DNA of 64,000 bases from Methylobacillus sp. MM3 (GTDB taxonomy: Bacteria > Pseudomonadota > Gammaproteobacteria > Burkholderiales > Methylophilaceae), in NCBI RefSeq assembly GCF_001645185.1, contig NZ_LXTQ01000020.1:248001-312000 (forward strand). The letters are read 5' to 3'. The notes under the pieces were generated by a model that saw only the letters and a list, made by a program, of their open reading frames with translations, had not been told where the DNA came from and ran no database searches. Positions 8,890 through 17,710 of this stretch are shown here, one piece after another. Position 1 is the stretch's first letter. Each line of letters opens with the position of its first letter. The position numbers were made by a program, and so were the translations under genes.

Positions 8890-9402
8890 TTAAACCGTGA
8901 TGTAGCGTGCAGCGGTCAGCGCTGCATCGTAATCCGGCTCCCTGCCGATTTCCTGCACCAGTTCGGCGTGCAGCACCTTGTCGTTTTCGTCCAGTACGAT
9001 CACGGCGCGGGCGGTAAGGCCTGCGAGCGGATAATCCGTGATCATCACGCCATACTCCTTGTGGAAATCGCGGCCGCGCATGGTGGAAAGGGTAAATACG
9101 TTCTGCAGGTTTTCCACAGCGCAGAAACGGCTTTGCGCGAAAGGCAGGTCGGCGGAAATTACCAGCACGACAGTATTGGGAATCATGCTCGCCAGCTCAT
9201 TGAATTTGCGGGTCGATTCGGCGCAAACCGGCGTATCCAGGCTGGGCACGATATTGAGGATTTTCCGTCGACCGGCGAACTGGCTGAGCGAAACGTCGTT
9301 CAGATCCTTATCTACCAGCATGAAGCTGCGTGCGGAATCCCCGACACGAGGAAATGTTCCGCCGACGTTGATGGGTTCGCCTTTGAAGGTCACGGTTGCC
9401 AC
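8890..9402 (-). CDS. tpx: Thiol peroxidase Tpx
   Basis: The 170-residue product is an atypical 2-Cys peroxiredoxin. The peroxidatic cysteine is Cys60 in SLDTPVC and the resolving cysteine is Cys94 in AQSRFC, the spacing typical of Tpx. It reduces hydrogen and alkyl peroxides with electrons from thioredoxin, in the cytoplasm or periplasm depending on species; no signal peptide is visible here. It begins with GTG at 9402, preceded by a strong Shine-Dalgarno sequence (AAGGGGAG). It is a single gene, ended by the shared terminator at 8845-8874. Confidence 0.95.
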   Translation of the reverse strand: MATVTFKGEPINVGGTFPRVGDSARSFMLVDKDLNDVSLSQFAGRRKILNIVPSLDTPVCAESTRKFNELASMIPNTVVLVISADLPFAQSRFCAVENLQNVFTLSTMRGRDFHKEYGVMITDYPLAGLTARAVIVLDENDKVLHAELVQEIGREPDYDAALTAARYITV

Positions 9403-9620
9403 AATTATTTCTCCCCTTGAGTATTGGTGAAAGTATGCCTCGTCGCTTCCCGTATTGGCAAGCCGGAGTGCGGCTGCAAAACGGCCTGGAGGAGATTCTG
9501 CATGCCTGCCGGCAAATTAAGTCAACGCAAGGCATATGATCAGCGTTCAATTCCGATTGCGTTGTAAGAAACATTCCACCAGAATTTCCGGTCTTATCTG
9601 AGTACTGTGAGAATCTCTTT

Positions 9621-9650
9621 ACATGAGACACGGTTGTCCATGTCTCATGT
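9621..9650. repeat. Perfect 10-bp inverted repeat with 10-bp spacer
   Basis: ACATGAGACA at 9621-9630 and its exact reverse complement at 9641-9650 are separated by ten bases. The arms and spacing would suit a dimeric regulator binding one helical turn apart from centre, or a hairpin in RNA. It is not followed by a T-run on the plus strand, so it is a poor terminator. Its function is not known. Confidence 0.55.
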
Positions 9651-9671
9651 GTGTGTTTAAGTTTCTCTCGT

Positions 9672-9706
9672 ATCATGATGACAAATCATGATTATTTAGA
9701 TACTAT
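9672..9706 (+). promoter_or_regulatory. Candidate pbpG promoter with doubled palindrome
   Basis: The palindrome ATCATGAT occurs twice, at 9672-9679 and 9685-9692, 13 bp apart. ATGACA at 9677-9682 can serve as a -35 box and TACTAT at 9701-9706 as a -10 box, spacing 18. The palindromes overlap the -35 region, as a repressor site would. Inference only. Confidence 0.4.
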
Positions 9707-9742
9707 AGTCCCCGGCAGACATAGCGTTATCAGGAGGAAGAA

Positions 9743-10765
9743 GTGAATCTAAGGTTGTTGCTACTCAGTATTGCCCTGACCTTATCTTTCTCTATGCCCG
9801 CTGCATCGGCCGCAGAGGGCAGTAGCGCCGGGGAAAAACGAAGTACGATAACCACCGCCAAGGCGAAAGCAAAAGCCAAGGCCAAAGCGAAAGCCCGGCA
9901 AAAAGCCCGCGTCAAGGCGCGTATCGCCAAGCGCTCCGCTTATATCCACAAAATCAAACACACTCCTTCCGCGATCCAGCAACTGGATGACGATCTCGGT
10001 GGGGAGCTTCGACTGGCTTCCGCCAAGGCACTGATTCTTAATCAGGAAACCGGTGAGGTGCTCTACGCCAAGAGCACCGATCTTCCGACGCCCATTGCCT
10101 CCGTCACCAAGTTAATGACGGCCATGGTCGTGCTGGATGCACGCCAGCCTTTGGATGAAATGATCACGGTGACTTCGGCGGATGTCGATATCGTGAAAAG
10201 AAGCAGCTCCAGGCTACCTGTAGGCGCCACATTGTCGCGGGCGGAAATGCTTCAGCTTGCGCTGATGTCTTCCGAGAATCGTGCGGCGTCGGCGCTGGGG
10301 CATGCCTATCCTGGCGGATATCAAGCGTTTATTAGCGCGATGAATGTAAAAGCGATGATGTTGGGCATGACGCGTTCGCAATTTGTCGATGCGACGGGCC
10401 TCAACAGCGGGAACATCTCGACGGCGGAAGATTTGGCCAAGATGGTCAATGCCGCCTATGAATATCCGGAAATTCGCCAGGTCAGTACCGCTGCATCCTA
10501 CGCTGTCGAAATGGATGGCATGCGGCGCCCCGCCGAATTCCGCAATACCAATGCCCTGGTGCGCAACAGCGATTGGAATATCGGTCTCTCGAAAACGGGC
10601 TTCATCAACGAGGCCGGCCGTTGCCTGGTGATGCAGGCATTGATTGCCGGGCAACCGTTGATCATCGTGTTACTCGATTCGGCCGGCAAGTACACCCGGA
10701 TCGGAGACGCCAACCGTGTGCGGAAATGGATAGAGAGCAACCGGCTGGTTGCAAAGATGGGGTAA
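9743..10765 (+). CDS. pbpG: D-alanyl-D-alanine endopeptidase, PBP7 type
   Basis: This 340-residue S11-family serine peptidase has a signal peptide (cleavage near SMPAASA-A). The three penicillin-binding motifs are in order: SVTK with nucleophile Ser120 and Lys123, SEN at 177-179 and KTG at 284-286. It should cleave D-Ala-meso-DAP cross-links of peptidoglycan in the periplasm. Between the signal and the catalytic domain (about residues 40-65) lies an unusual Lys/Ala/Arg-rich run with alternating AK repeats, giving a strongly basic tether. The start is GTG at 9743 after a near-perfect AGGAGG. D,D-carboxypeptidases of the same family are the alternative, but the length and lack of a C-terminal amphipathic anchor favour PBP7. 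Confidence 0.88.
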   Translation: MNLRLLLLSIALTLSFSMPAASAAEGSSAGEKRSTITTAKAKAKAKAKAKARQKARVKARIAKRSAYIHKIKHTPSAIQQLDDDLGGELRLASAKALILNQETGEVLYAKSTDLPTPIASVTKLMTAMVVLDARQPLDEMITVTSADVDIVKRSSSRLPVGATLSRAEMLQLALMSSENRAASALGHAYPGGYQAFISAMNVKAMMLGMTRSQFVDATGLNSGNISTAEDLAKMVNAAYEYPEIRQVSTAASYAVEMDGMRRPAEFRNTNALVRNSDWNIGLSKTGFINEAGRCLVMQALIAGQPLIIVLLDSAGKYTRIGDANRVRKWIESNRLVAKMG

Positions 10766-10788
10766 TCTCGGAACTGAGTTAAGTGATC

Positions 10789-10822
10789 AAATAAAGCCGG
10801 CTAAATGCCGGCTTTATTTTTT
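10789..10822. terminator. Bidirectional intrinsic terminator (pbpG / topA)
   Basis: A 13-bp arm at 10789-10801 pairs perfectly with 10807-10819 around a five-base loop, with T-runs following on the plus strand and A-rich sequence giving a U-run on the minus strand. The topA stop codon (10814-10816) is inside it. Confidence 0.9.
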
Positions 10823-13357
10823 CTTGGCTGTCGACGCCTTCTTTGCCGCAGATGCCTTCTTAGGCGCAGCTGCTTTTGCCGCGGCAGGTTTGCGTGTCGC
10901 GGGTTTCTTTTTGGCAGGAGCGCCCTTGGCTGCCTTCGCAGCCAGTAACTCCAGCGCCTGCTCCATCGTGATCGATTCGATTTGCTCGTCCTTGGGCAGC
11001 GTGGCATTGATCTTGCCGTGCTGCACATAAGGGCCGTAGCGCCCGGAATAGATCGCAATGCTGCCGCCTTCGGTCGGATGTTCGCCCAACTCGCGCAACG
11101 GTGCGGCCTTGGCCTTGGCTTGCGCCAGCAGTTCGACGGCACGCGGCATATCGATATCGAAAATACTGTCCGAACGCGGAATCGATTTGAAGGTGCCGTC
11201 GTGGTTGAGGTAAGGCCCGAAGCGGCCGATGCCGGCGGTGATCTTCTTGTTGGTGTCCGGATGCAGGCCAATCTCGCGCGGCAGGGCAATCAGCTTGAGC
11301 GCGATGTCCTGATTGACGCTCGCCAGCGGAATTTCCTTGGGAATGCTGACGCGCTTGGGTTTCTTCTTGGGATCGTCGGCGCTTTGCCCCAGTTGGAGAT
11401 AGGGGCCATAAGGGCCGTTCAGCAGCAGGATTTCCTTGCCGCTGGCGGGATCAAGGCCGACATTGACCGGTTCGGTGCTGGCCGGTGCATCGCCGTCGAG
11501 GTTGCGCGTGTAGTCGCATTCCGGGTAGCCGGTGCAGCCGATGAAGCTGCCGCGTTTCCCGAGTCGTTTCGACAATGGCTTGCCGCACTTGGGGCAGGCT
11601 TCTTCCAGCACTTCGGTGCCGGGGCGCTCAACTTCGCTCTTGTCCGTGATTTGCCGATTGAAGCCCTGCCAGAATTCGTTCAGTACCGGAATCCAGTCGC
11701 GTCCGCCCTCGGCGATATCGTCCAGCTCGTTTTCGAGATTGGCGGTGAAATCGTAATCGACGTACTTGGTGAAGTGCTCGGTCAGGAATTTATTGACGAT
11801 GCGGCCGACATCGGTCGGTTTGAAGCGCTTGTTGTCGAGCAGCACATACTCGCGATCCTGCAGCGTCGAGATGATGCTGGCGTAAGTCGACGGGCGGCCG
11901 ATGCCATATTCTTCCAGCGCCTTCACCAGACTGGCTTCGGAATAGCGCGGTGGCGGTTCGGTGAAGTGCTGGTCGCCCCACATTTTGATAAGGTCGAGCA
12001 CTTCGCCCACTTCCAGCGCCGGCAGTTTGCTTTCGCCTTCCTCCTCGGCGTCGTCCTGCCCTTCCATGTACACCGCGATAAAGCCGGGGAAAATCATGGT
12101 CTGACCGGTGGCGCGGAACAGATTGGCTTCGCTTCCGACGGCGAGATCGATGCTGACCGCGTCGAATTTCGCCGGTGCCATCTGGCAGGCTAGCGCGCGT
12201 TTCCAGATCATGTCGTAGAGGCGGAACTGCTCCGGCGTCAGGTGGCTGCGCAGGCTGTCCGGCGTGCGGCGAATGTCTGTCGGGCGGATGGCCTCGTGCG
12301 CTTCCTGCGCATTCTTGGCCTTTGTTTTATACATGATCGGCGATTTCGGCAGGTACCCTGCCTCGAAATTGCCCTTGATATAGTCGCGTATCTGCATCAC
12401 CGCTTCAGCAGCCATGCTGAAGGAATCGGTACGCATATAGGTGATCAAACCCACCGTGCCTTCCGCGCCGACGTTGATGCCTTCGTATAGTTGCTGGGCA
12501 ATGCGCATCGCGCGGCTGGTGGTAAAGCCCAGCTTGCGCACCGCTTCCTGTTGCAGCGTGGAGGTCGTGAACGGCGCGGCCGGGCTGCGATTTTTCTGTT
12601 TCTTCTCGACGCGGCTGACGGTGGTCTTGCCCGCGCTCGTCGCCAGCAGCTTGCCGACGATCTCGGCTTGCTGATCCTGCGTGGCGACGGTGAACTGCTC
12701 GACCTTGTTGCCTTCCAGCTGGATCAGGCGCGCATCGAATGCCTGTTTCTGTTTGCGGCTTTGCAGGTGGATCGTCCAGTATTCCTGGCTCTTGAACGCT
12801 TCGATCTCCAGCTCGCGCTCAACGATCAGGCGCAGCGCCGGGCTTTGCACGCGTCCGGCGGACAAGCCGCGCCGGATTTTCTTCCACAGCAGCGGCGACA
12901 AATTGAAGCCGACCAGATAATCCAGTGCGCGGCGTGCCTGCTGCGCGTTGACCAGCGGCATGGAAATGTCGCGTGGCTCGTCGATGGCATGCTGCACGGC
13001 ACTCTTGGTGATTTCGTGGAACACCACGCGCTTCAGGATCTTGTCCTTCAGCAGCTTCTTGGATTTCAGGATTTCGGCGATGTGCCAGGAAATCGCTTCC
13101 CCTTCGCGGTCCGGGTCGGTTGCCAGATAGATGGCGTCGCTGGTTTTGACTGCCTTGGCGATGGCATCGACGTGTTTGGAATTGCGATCGATGATCTCGT
13201 ACTTCATCGCAAAGTCCTGCTCGGTATCGACGGCCCCGCTTTTCGGGATCAGATCGCGCACATGGCCGTAGGACGCCAGCACTTCGAAATCCTTACCCAG
13301 GTATTTCTTCAGTGTTTTGGCCTTGGAGGGCGATTCGACGATCAGCAGTTTGGACAT
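10814..13357 (-). CDS. topA: DNA topoisomerase I
   Basis: This is a type IA topoisomerase of 847 residues. The Toprim domain starts at MSKLLIVESPSKAKT and carries the metal-binding DPDREGE at 81-87. The catalytic tyrosine is Tyr307 in TYMRTDS. A zinc ribbon follows (CPKCG with GCTGYPEC, near residues 595-625), then further TopA_C repeats. The last 35 residues or so are a Lys/Ala-rich tail, common in betaproteobacterial TopA and probably DNA-binding. The enzyme relaxes negative supercoils behind RNA polymerase. No clear Shine-Dalgarno sequence precedes the ATG at 13357. Confidence 0.97.
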   Translation of the reverse strand: MSKLLIVESPSKAKTLKKYLGKDFEVLASYGHVRDLIPKSGAVDTEQDFAMKYEIIDRNSKHVDAIAKAVKTSDAIYLATDPDREGEAISWHIAEILKSKKLLKDKILKRVVFHEITKSAVQHAIDEPRDISMPLVNAQQARRALDYLVGFNLSPLLWKKIRRGLSAGRVQSPALRLIVERELEIEAFKSQEYWTIHLQSRKQKQAFDARLIQLEGNKVEQFTVATQDQQAEIVGKLLATSAGKTTVSRVEKKQKNRSPAAPFTTSTLQQEAVRKLGFTTSRAMRIAQQLYEGINVGAEGTVGLITYMRTDSFSMAAEAVMQIRDYIKGNFEAGYLPKSPIMYKTKAKNAQEAHEAIRPTDIRRTPDSLRSHLTPEQFRLYDMIWKRALACQMAPAKFDAVSIDLAVGSEANLFRATGQTMIFPGFIAVYMEGQDDAEEEGESKLPALEVGEVLDLIKMWGDQHFTEPPPRYSEASLVKALEEYGIGRPSTYASIISTLQDREYVLLDNKRFKPTDVGRIVNKFLTEHFTKYVDYDFTANLENELDDIAEGGRDWIPVLNEFWQGFNRQITDKSEVERPGTEVLEEACPKCGKPLSKRLGKRGSFIGCTGYPECDYTRNLDGDAPASTEPVNVGLDPASGKEILLLNGPYGPYLQLGQSADDPKKKPKRVSIPKEIPLASVNQDIALKLIALPREIGLHPDTNKKITAGIGRFGPYLNHDGTFKSIPRSDSIFDIDMPRAVELLAQAKAKAAPLRELGEHPTEGGSIAIYSGRYGPYVQHGKINATLPKDEQIESITMEQALELLAAKAAKGAPAKKKPATRKPAAAKAAAPKKASAAKKASTAKKK

Positions 13358-13447
13358 GGGGTGCGCAAATTAAGAGCGAGAGCGGCAGATAATACAGACT
13401 AAACCATTGCCAAGACAAGAAATGCCGATTGGGTAGAAGGCGTTAGG

Positions 13448-15355
13448 GTGGATTTTCACCCCGGAATTCAGTGGAAATGCGCTCCGGGCGCACGTATTAT
13501 TCGTGCCATGCGACACCATGGCAGATATTCGTTCGGTCTACTGGCTCTTATCTTTTCATTGGCATGGCTGATCGAAAGCCAGTGGCTGCATATTTTTGCT
13601 CCACTGCAAACGCGTCTGATGGATGTGATGGTGGCGAACCATGCATTGAAGAGCGCTCCCGACCGCGACGTTGTCATCGTCGATATCGACGAACGCAGCC
13701 TGGCGGAAATGAGCCCCAGTGTTGGCCGCTGGCCATGGCCGCGTTCCATGCATGCGGAATTGATCGAAGCCATCGAACGTCAGCAGCCGCGCGCCATCGT
13801 GTTCGATATCCTATTCAGCGACCTCGACAAGACACGTCCGCAGGACGATGCATATTTCTTTGAGGCTATAAGCGCCACCAACAATACTTATTTTCCCATG
13901 CTGGTGCTCGACGATAACCGGCAGGCGGCGCGGATTCCGCTGGCGCAATATGGCAAATCCCTGGGTATTGTGCCGGGGCCGCATGCCGATCCGCATGCCG
14001 GCGTCACCCTGTTGTTGCCATTGATTCCCATGGTCGAGACCGGGCGGCTGGGGGCGCATAACGCCATCAACGATTCCGACGGCGTGCTGCGCGGGTATCC
14101 GGTTTATCACGAAAAATCGGGCTGGCGCATTCCTTCATTGCCCGCCAGGGTTGCGCAAGGGCTGGGCCATGCTCTTCCGGATGCGGCATGGATTACCCTC
14201 AATTGGCACGGCCGTGCCCTGTCGCACGCGCGGGTTTCCTATGCCGACGTTTACGCCGACCTGCAACGCAAGCAGCCGCAACGACCGACAAACGAGTTTA
14301 CCGGCAAAATCGTGATCATCGGCGCGACCGCCAACGGCTTGCATGATGTGCGCGCGACTCCCATCGATGGGTTTTACCCCGGCGTGGAAATCCTTGCGAC
14401 TGCGATCGATAACCTGAAAAACGGAGATTCTCTGCGGCCGGTGCCGGATTGGATTCCAGCCGCTATCGGATTCCTGTTGCTATGGTCGATATATGCCGGG
14501 TTTCTGCGTTTCCGTTATGTCATACGTATCGGGCTCGCGCTGGCAGTTGTTACCTTGTTGTCGTTGCTTGCGAGTTACATGGCATTGTCCTGGCGCTATG
14601 TATTGCCGCTGCTCGCGCCCGTGGCATTTGCCTGGCTGTATTACGTCATTGCCGCATTGATGGAGTACCTGAGTGAACGCAAGGCGCGTGAGCGGGCGGT
14701 GCAGACCTTCGGCAGGTTTCTTGACCCGCGCGTGGTGAAATCGCTGGTGGAGCGGGGCGAAACCACACAATCGTTGAGCGGGAAAAGCTGCGATATCAGC
14801 GTGCTGTTCTCGGATATCCGCGGCTTTACCACGCTGTCCGAGGCCAGCACGCCGGAAGAGGTCGTCAAGCTTTTGAACGGGTATTTCACCTTGCAGGCGG
14901 GTGCGGTTTTCGGGCAGGAAGGCACGCTCGACAAATATATCGGCGATGCTATCATGGCTTTCTGGGGGGCGCCTGAGCATCAGCCCGACCACGCTACGCG
15001 TGCCGTGGCCGCCGCGCTGGACATGAGCGAGCGGCTGGAGAAATTCCGCGAGCAGGCGGGCCCGCTCGGCAGCGAGCTTGAAATCGGCATCGGCGTACAC
15101 AGCGGCCCGGCAGTGGTTGGGTTCATCGGTTCGGAAAATCGTCAGGATTACACCGCCATCGGCGATACCGTGAATCTGGCGAGCCGGATCGAGGGACATA
15201 CCAAAGGCATTTGCCGAGTCCTGGTGTCGGAAGAAACCAAAAACAGATGCGAACAGCAGGCCGATTCCCCTTATGAGTTTGTCGACCGCGGCAGCTTCCA
15301 GGTCAAGGGAAGGGTGCAGCCGGTACGATTGTTCGAACCCAGGGAGAAGTCATGA
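13448..15355 (+). CDS. CHASE2-domain adenylate/guanylate cyclase
   Basis: The N-terminal membrane helix is followed by a CHASE2 extracytoplasmic sensor (VVIVDIDERSLAEMSPSVGRWPWPR and GKIVIIGATANGLHDVRATP). Then come three membrane helices and a C-terminal class III nucleotide cyclase domain. The catalytic set is complete: Asp456 in FSDIRGFT and Asp500 in DKYIGDAIMAF bind metal, and AIGDTVNLASRIE supplies the transition-state Asn and Arg. The Lys of DKYIGD and the Asp of GDTVN favour ATP over GTP, so cAMP is the likely product. I start it at GTG 13448, which has AGAAGG seven bases upstream; ATG 13508 (615 residues) is the alternative. It overlaps the next gene by ATGA. Confidence 0.92.
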   Translation: MDFHPGIQWKCAPGARIIRAMRHHGRYSFGLLALIFSLAWLIESQWLHIFAPLQTRLMDVMVANHALKSAPDRDVVIVDIDERSLAEMSPSVGRWPWPRSMHAELIEAIERQQPRAIVFDILFSDLDKTRPQDDAYFFEAISATNNTYFPMLVLDDNRQAARIPLAQYGKSLGIVPGPHADPHAGVTLLLPLIPMVETGRLGAHNAINDSDGVLRGYPVYHEKSGWRIPSLPARVAQGLGHALPDAAWITLNWHGRALSHARVSYADVYADLQRKQPQRPTNEFTGKIVIIGATANGLHDVRATPIDGFYPGVEILATAIDNLKNGDSLRPVPDWIPAAIGFLLLWSIYAGFLRFRYVIRIGLALAVVTLLSLLASYMALSWRYVLPLLAPVAFAWLYYVIAALMEYLSERKARERAVQTFGRFLDPRVVKSLVERGETTQSLSGKSCDISVLFSDIRGFTTLSEASTPEEVVKLLNGYFTLQAGAVFGQEGTLDKYIGDAIMAFWGAPEHQPDHATRAVAAALDMSERLEKFREQAGPLGSELEIGIGVHSGPAVVGFIGSENRQDYTAIGDTVNLASRIEGHTKGICRVLVSEETKNRCEQQADSPYEFVDRGSFQVKGRVQPVRLFEPREKS

Positions 15356-15876
15356 CATTACGCAGGCTATCGTCAGCGGCAGTATTGCTGTCTATCAGTG
15401 TTGCCTCCTTAGCCGCAGAAATGGGGCAGACACTCGTTAATACCGATCTCAAAAGCGAGCCTTTTGCCGATGCGAAAACGCTGGCGAGCCTGCCCGGCAA
15501 TAGCGCCGTGGATGTGCTCAAACGCCAGGGCGGCTGGATGCAGGTGAAGCCGGCCGGCAATAGCGAGGGCTGGGTCAAGATGACGGCAGTCAAGCTCGGC
15601 GGCGCAACTGCCAACGCCAAGGGCGACAGCGGCATGACCGCCTTGTGGAACACCGCAATGCAGGGCCGCTCCGGCAACACCGGCGTTACCGTGGCCACCG
15701 GCGTGCGCGGCCTCAGCCCGGAAGACATGAAGAATGCCCAGCCTGCGCCGGAACAAGTGAAAAAACTGGACAGCTTCGCCGCGACCAAGAGTCAGGCTGA
15801 ATCTGCGGCAAAGAGCTCCAAGCTTTCCCGCCGGAACATCGATTACATCGTCGACGCAAGCGGAGCCAGAAAATGA
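15352..15876 (+). CDS. Secreted SH3-domain protein
   Basis: The 174-residue protein has a signal peptide (cleavage near ASLAAE). A bacterial SH3-like domain (SH3_3/YgiM type) follows, reading LKSEPFADAKTLASLPGNSAVDVLKRQGGWMQVKP and ending in EGWVKMTAV. The second half is Ala/Ser/Gly-rich and ends in a short conserved-looking stretch (SRRNIDYIVDA). Such domains usually bind peptidoglycan or protein partners in the periplasm. It is coupled by ATGA overlaps to the cyclase gene before it and the M48 protease gene after it, so the three should be made together. The specific role is unknown. Confidence 0.8.
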   Translation: MTLRRLSSAAVLLSISVASLAAEMGQTLVNTDLKSEPFADAKTLASLPGNSAVDVLKRQGGWMQVKPAGNSEGWVKMTAVKLGGATANAKGDSGMTALWNTAMQGRSGNTGVTVATGVRGLSPEDMKNAQPAPEQVKKLDSFAATKSQAESAAKSSKLSRRNIDYIVDASGARK

Positions 15877-16727
15877 GAGTGCGAGTATCCCTGTTGCTTG
15901 GCGCACTCCTGTTGGCTTCGGGGTCGGTGCATGCTTTCAATCTCGATCTGAACAAACTGATCGACATTGGCAAGAAAACAACGGACTTGAAGGAGGTGGA
16001 CGAGCAAGGCGAAGCCGAGATCGGCAATGTTTCTGCCGCGGCTCTGCTTGGCGCCGCTCCGCTGGTGCAAAACGAGAAGTTGCAGGCTTACGTGAATGAG
16101 GTTGGTCTCTGGCTGGCAATGCAGACTGAGCGGCCCGATCTTGCATGGCGCTTTGGCGTGATGGATACCGACAGCGTGAACGCGTTCGCGGCGCCGGGCG
16201 GCTATGTTTTCATCACACGCGGCTTGCTGTTGCGCATGCGCAATGAAGCGGAACTGGCCGGCGTGCTGGCGCACGAAATCGGACATGTGCTGAAGCGCCA
16301 TCATCTGGTGGCCATTCAGAAGAATGCCAAAAGCGGCCTGGCTGCGAACCTGTTGAGCATGGCGGTGGATAACAGCAGCGGCGGGTATGGCGAGTGGAAA
16401 AAGAAGGCGATCGGTGCCAGCACCGAACTTTACGCGCGCGGCCTGGACAAGGAGGACGAATTCGAGGCAGATCGCCTCGGCGTGGTGATCGCGGCGCGTG
16501 CCGGCTACGATCCATACGGTTTGCCGTCGGTGCTCCAGACGCTGGATGGCATGAATGCACAAGATGGCAATCTGGCGCTGCTGTTCAAGACGCACCCGGC
16601 GGCGCGGCAACGGCTCGACCTGCTGGATACGGCGATGGCGGGAAGTCTGGATCGCTACGCGAGCCAACCGGTAATGAAGGATCGTTTCGAAAAAATCGTT
16701 GGGGAATACGCGCGCAAGGGAAAATAA
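15873..16727 (+). CDS. Periplasmic M48-family metalloprotease
   Basis: The 284-residue protein has a signal peptide (LLLASGSVHA) and a peptidase M48 domain. The zinc motif is HEIGH in AGVLAHEIGHVLKRHH, and the third ligand, Glu, is in EDEFEADRLGV. It lacks the TPR repeats of BepA, so it is closer to the LoiP/YggG group, which act in outer-membrane protein quality control. It is the last gene of a three-gene coupled operon with a membrane nucleotide cyclase and an SH3-domain protein. The linkage suggests envelope-stress sensing or response, but that is inference. Confidence 0.88.
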   Translation: MRVRVSLLLGALLLASGSVHAFNLDLNKLIDIGKKTTDLKEVDEQGEAEIGNVSAAALLGAAPLVQNEKLQAYVNEVGLWLAMQTERPDLAWRFGVMDTDSVNAFAAPGGYVFITRGLLLRMRNEAELAGVLAHEIGHVLKRHHLVAIQKNAKSGLAANLLSMAVDNSSGGYGEWKKKAIGASTELYARGLDKEDEFEADRLGVVIAARAGYDPYGLPSVLQTLDGMNAQDGNLALLFKTHPAARQRLDLLDTAMAGSLDRYASQPVMKDRFEKIVGEYARKGK

Positions 16728-16740
16728 AATCCTGGATTAA

Positions 16741-16788
16741 TCGTCGAGGCGCCGAGAAAACTCCTGGTTTCTCGACGCGCCTTGACGA
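16741..16788. terminator. Strong imperfect hairpin between convergent genes
   Basis: A stem of about 19 bp (16741-16759 with 16768-16788, with one mismatch and a two-base bulge) lies between the M48 protease gene and ttcA, which converge here. There is no T-run on either strand, so it may terminate poorly or protect the 3' ends. Confidence 0.55.
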
Positions 16789-16802
16789 TTCGGATATTAA
16801 AC

Positions 16803-17699
16803 TTATCCCGCCCGCATGAACTCGATCCGGTTCCCCACGGCGCCTGCCAGATTCAGTGCCAATTCCTGATCGATATCGCCAAACAGCGGGTCTTCCTCGT
16901 CGGCCTTGGGCGAAATCGATTTGAAATCGAACAGCTCGGTATCGGCCAGATGCGACGGCGCGACATTGGTCAGCGCACGGAAAATCTTCTCGGTACGCCC
17001 CGGATAGGTCAATTCCCATTCCTGCAGCATCTTCTTGATGTTCTGCCGTTGCAGATTCTCTTGCGAGCCGCACAAGTCACATGGAATGATCGGAAATTCC
17101 ATGCCGCGGGCATAAGCGGCGATATCTTTTTCCGCGCAATACGCCAGCGGCCGGATGACGACGAATTCGCCCTTGTCGGTGGCCAGTTTGGGCGGCATCG
17201 CCTTCAGTTTCGCGCCGAAGAACATGTTGAGGAACAACGTCTGCACGATGTCGTCGCGATGATGGCCGAGCGCAATCTTGTTGGCGCCCAGTTCCTGCGC
17301 GGTGCGGTAGATGATGCCGCGGCGCAGACGTGAGCATAGCGAGCAGGTGGTCTTGCCTTCGGGAATCTTTTCCTTCACTACGGAATACGTGTCCGCTTCG
17401 ACGATGCGGTAATCCACACCCAACATTTCCAGATAAGCCGGGAGTATGTGCTCGGGGAACCCCGGCTGCTTCTGGTCGAGATTCATCGCGATCAGCTTGA
17501 AATCGACCGGCGCGCGTTCCTGCAATGCGAGCAGCAGCATGAGCATCGCGTGCGAATCCTTGCCGCCACTCATGCAGACGAGGATCGTGTCGCCGTCCGA
17601 GATCATGTTGTAATCGCCGATGGCCTTGCCGACCGAACTGATGAGCTTGTTGCGCAGTTTCAGGAAATTGCCTGAGACATTTTCGGGGTAATGTTGCAT
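16803..17699 (-). CDS. ttcA: tRNA 2-thiocytidine(32) synthetase TtcA
   Basis: The 298-residue protein has the PP-loop ATPase motif SGGKDS at 44-49. It also has the iron-sulfur cysteines expected of TtcA: CSLC at 119-122 and a further CDLC near 207-210. It thiolates cytidine 32 in the anticodon loop of certain tRNAs, using an [4Fe-4S] cluster and ATP. It starts at ATG 17699, 11 bases after the folM-like gene on the same strand, so they probably share a transcript. Confidence 0.95.
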   Translation of the reverse strand: MQHYPENVSGNFLKLRNKLISSVGKAIGDYNMISDGDTILVCMSGGKDSHAMLMLLLALQERAPVDFKLIAMNLDQKQPGFPEHILPAYLEMLGVDYRIVEADTYSVVKEKIPEGKTTCSLCSRLRRGIIYRTAQELGANKIALGHHRDDIVQTLFLNMFFGAKLKAMPPKLATDKGEFVVIRPLAYCAEKDIAAYARGMEFPIIPCDLCGSQENLQRQNIKKMLQEWELTYPGRTEKIFRALTNVAPSHLADTELFDFKSISPKADEEDPLFGDIDQELALNLAGAVGNRIEFMRAG

Positions 17700-17710
17700 G
17701 GTGAAAGTTT

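Larger units (their letters stand above)
9403..9742. other. 340-bp intergenic region tpx / pbpG
   Basis: This space separates divergent tpx and the PBP7-like gene and must hold both promoters. I see no convincing gene. A 34-codon frame begins at 9435 but lacks support. The right half is AT-rich and holds the two inverted repeats and the promoter-like element listed separately. Confidence 0.6.

Noticed and set aside
9435-9539. 34-codon frame in the tpx-pbpG gap
   Set aside because: No recognisable similarity, weak ribosome-binding site and no conserved neighbour; chance is likely.
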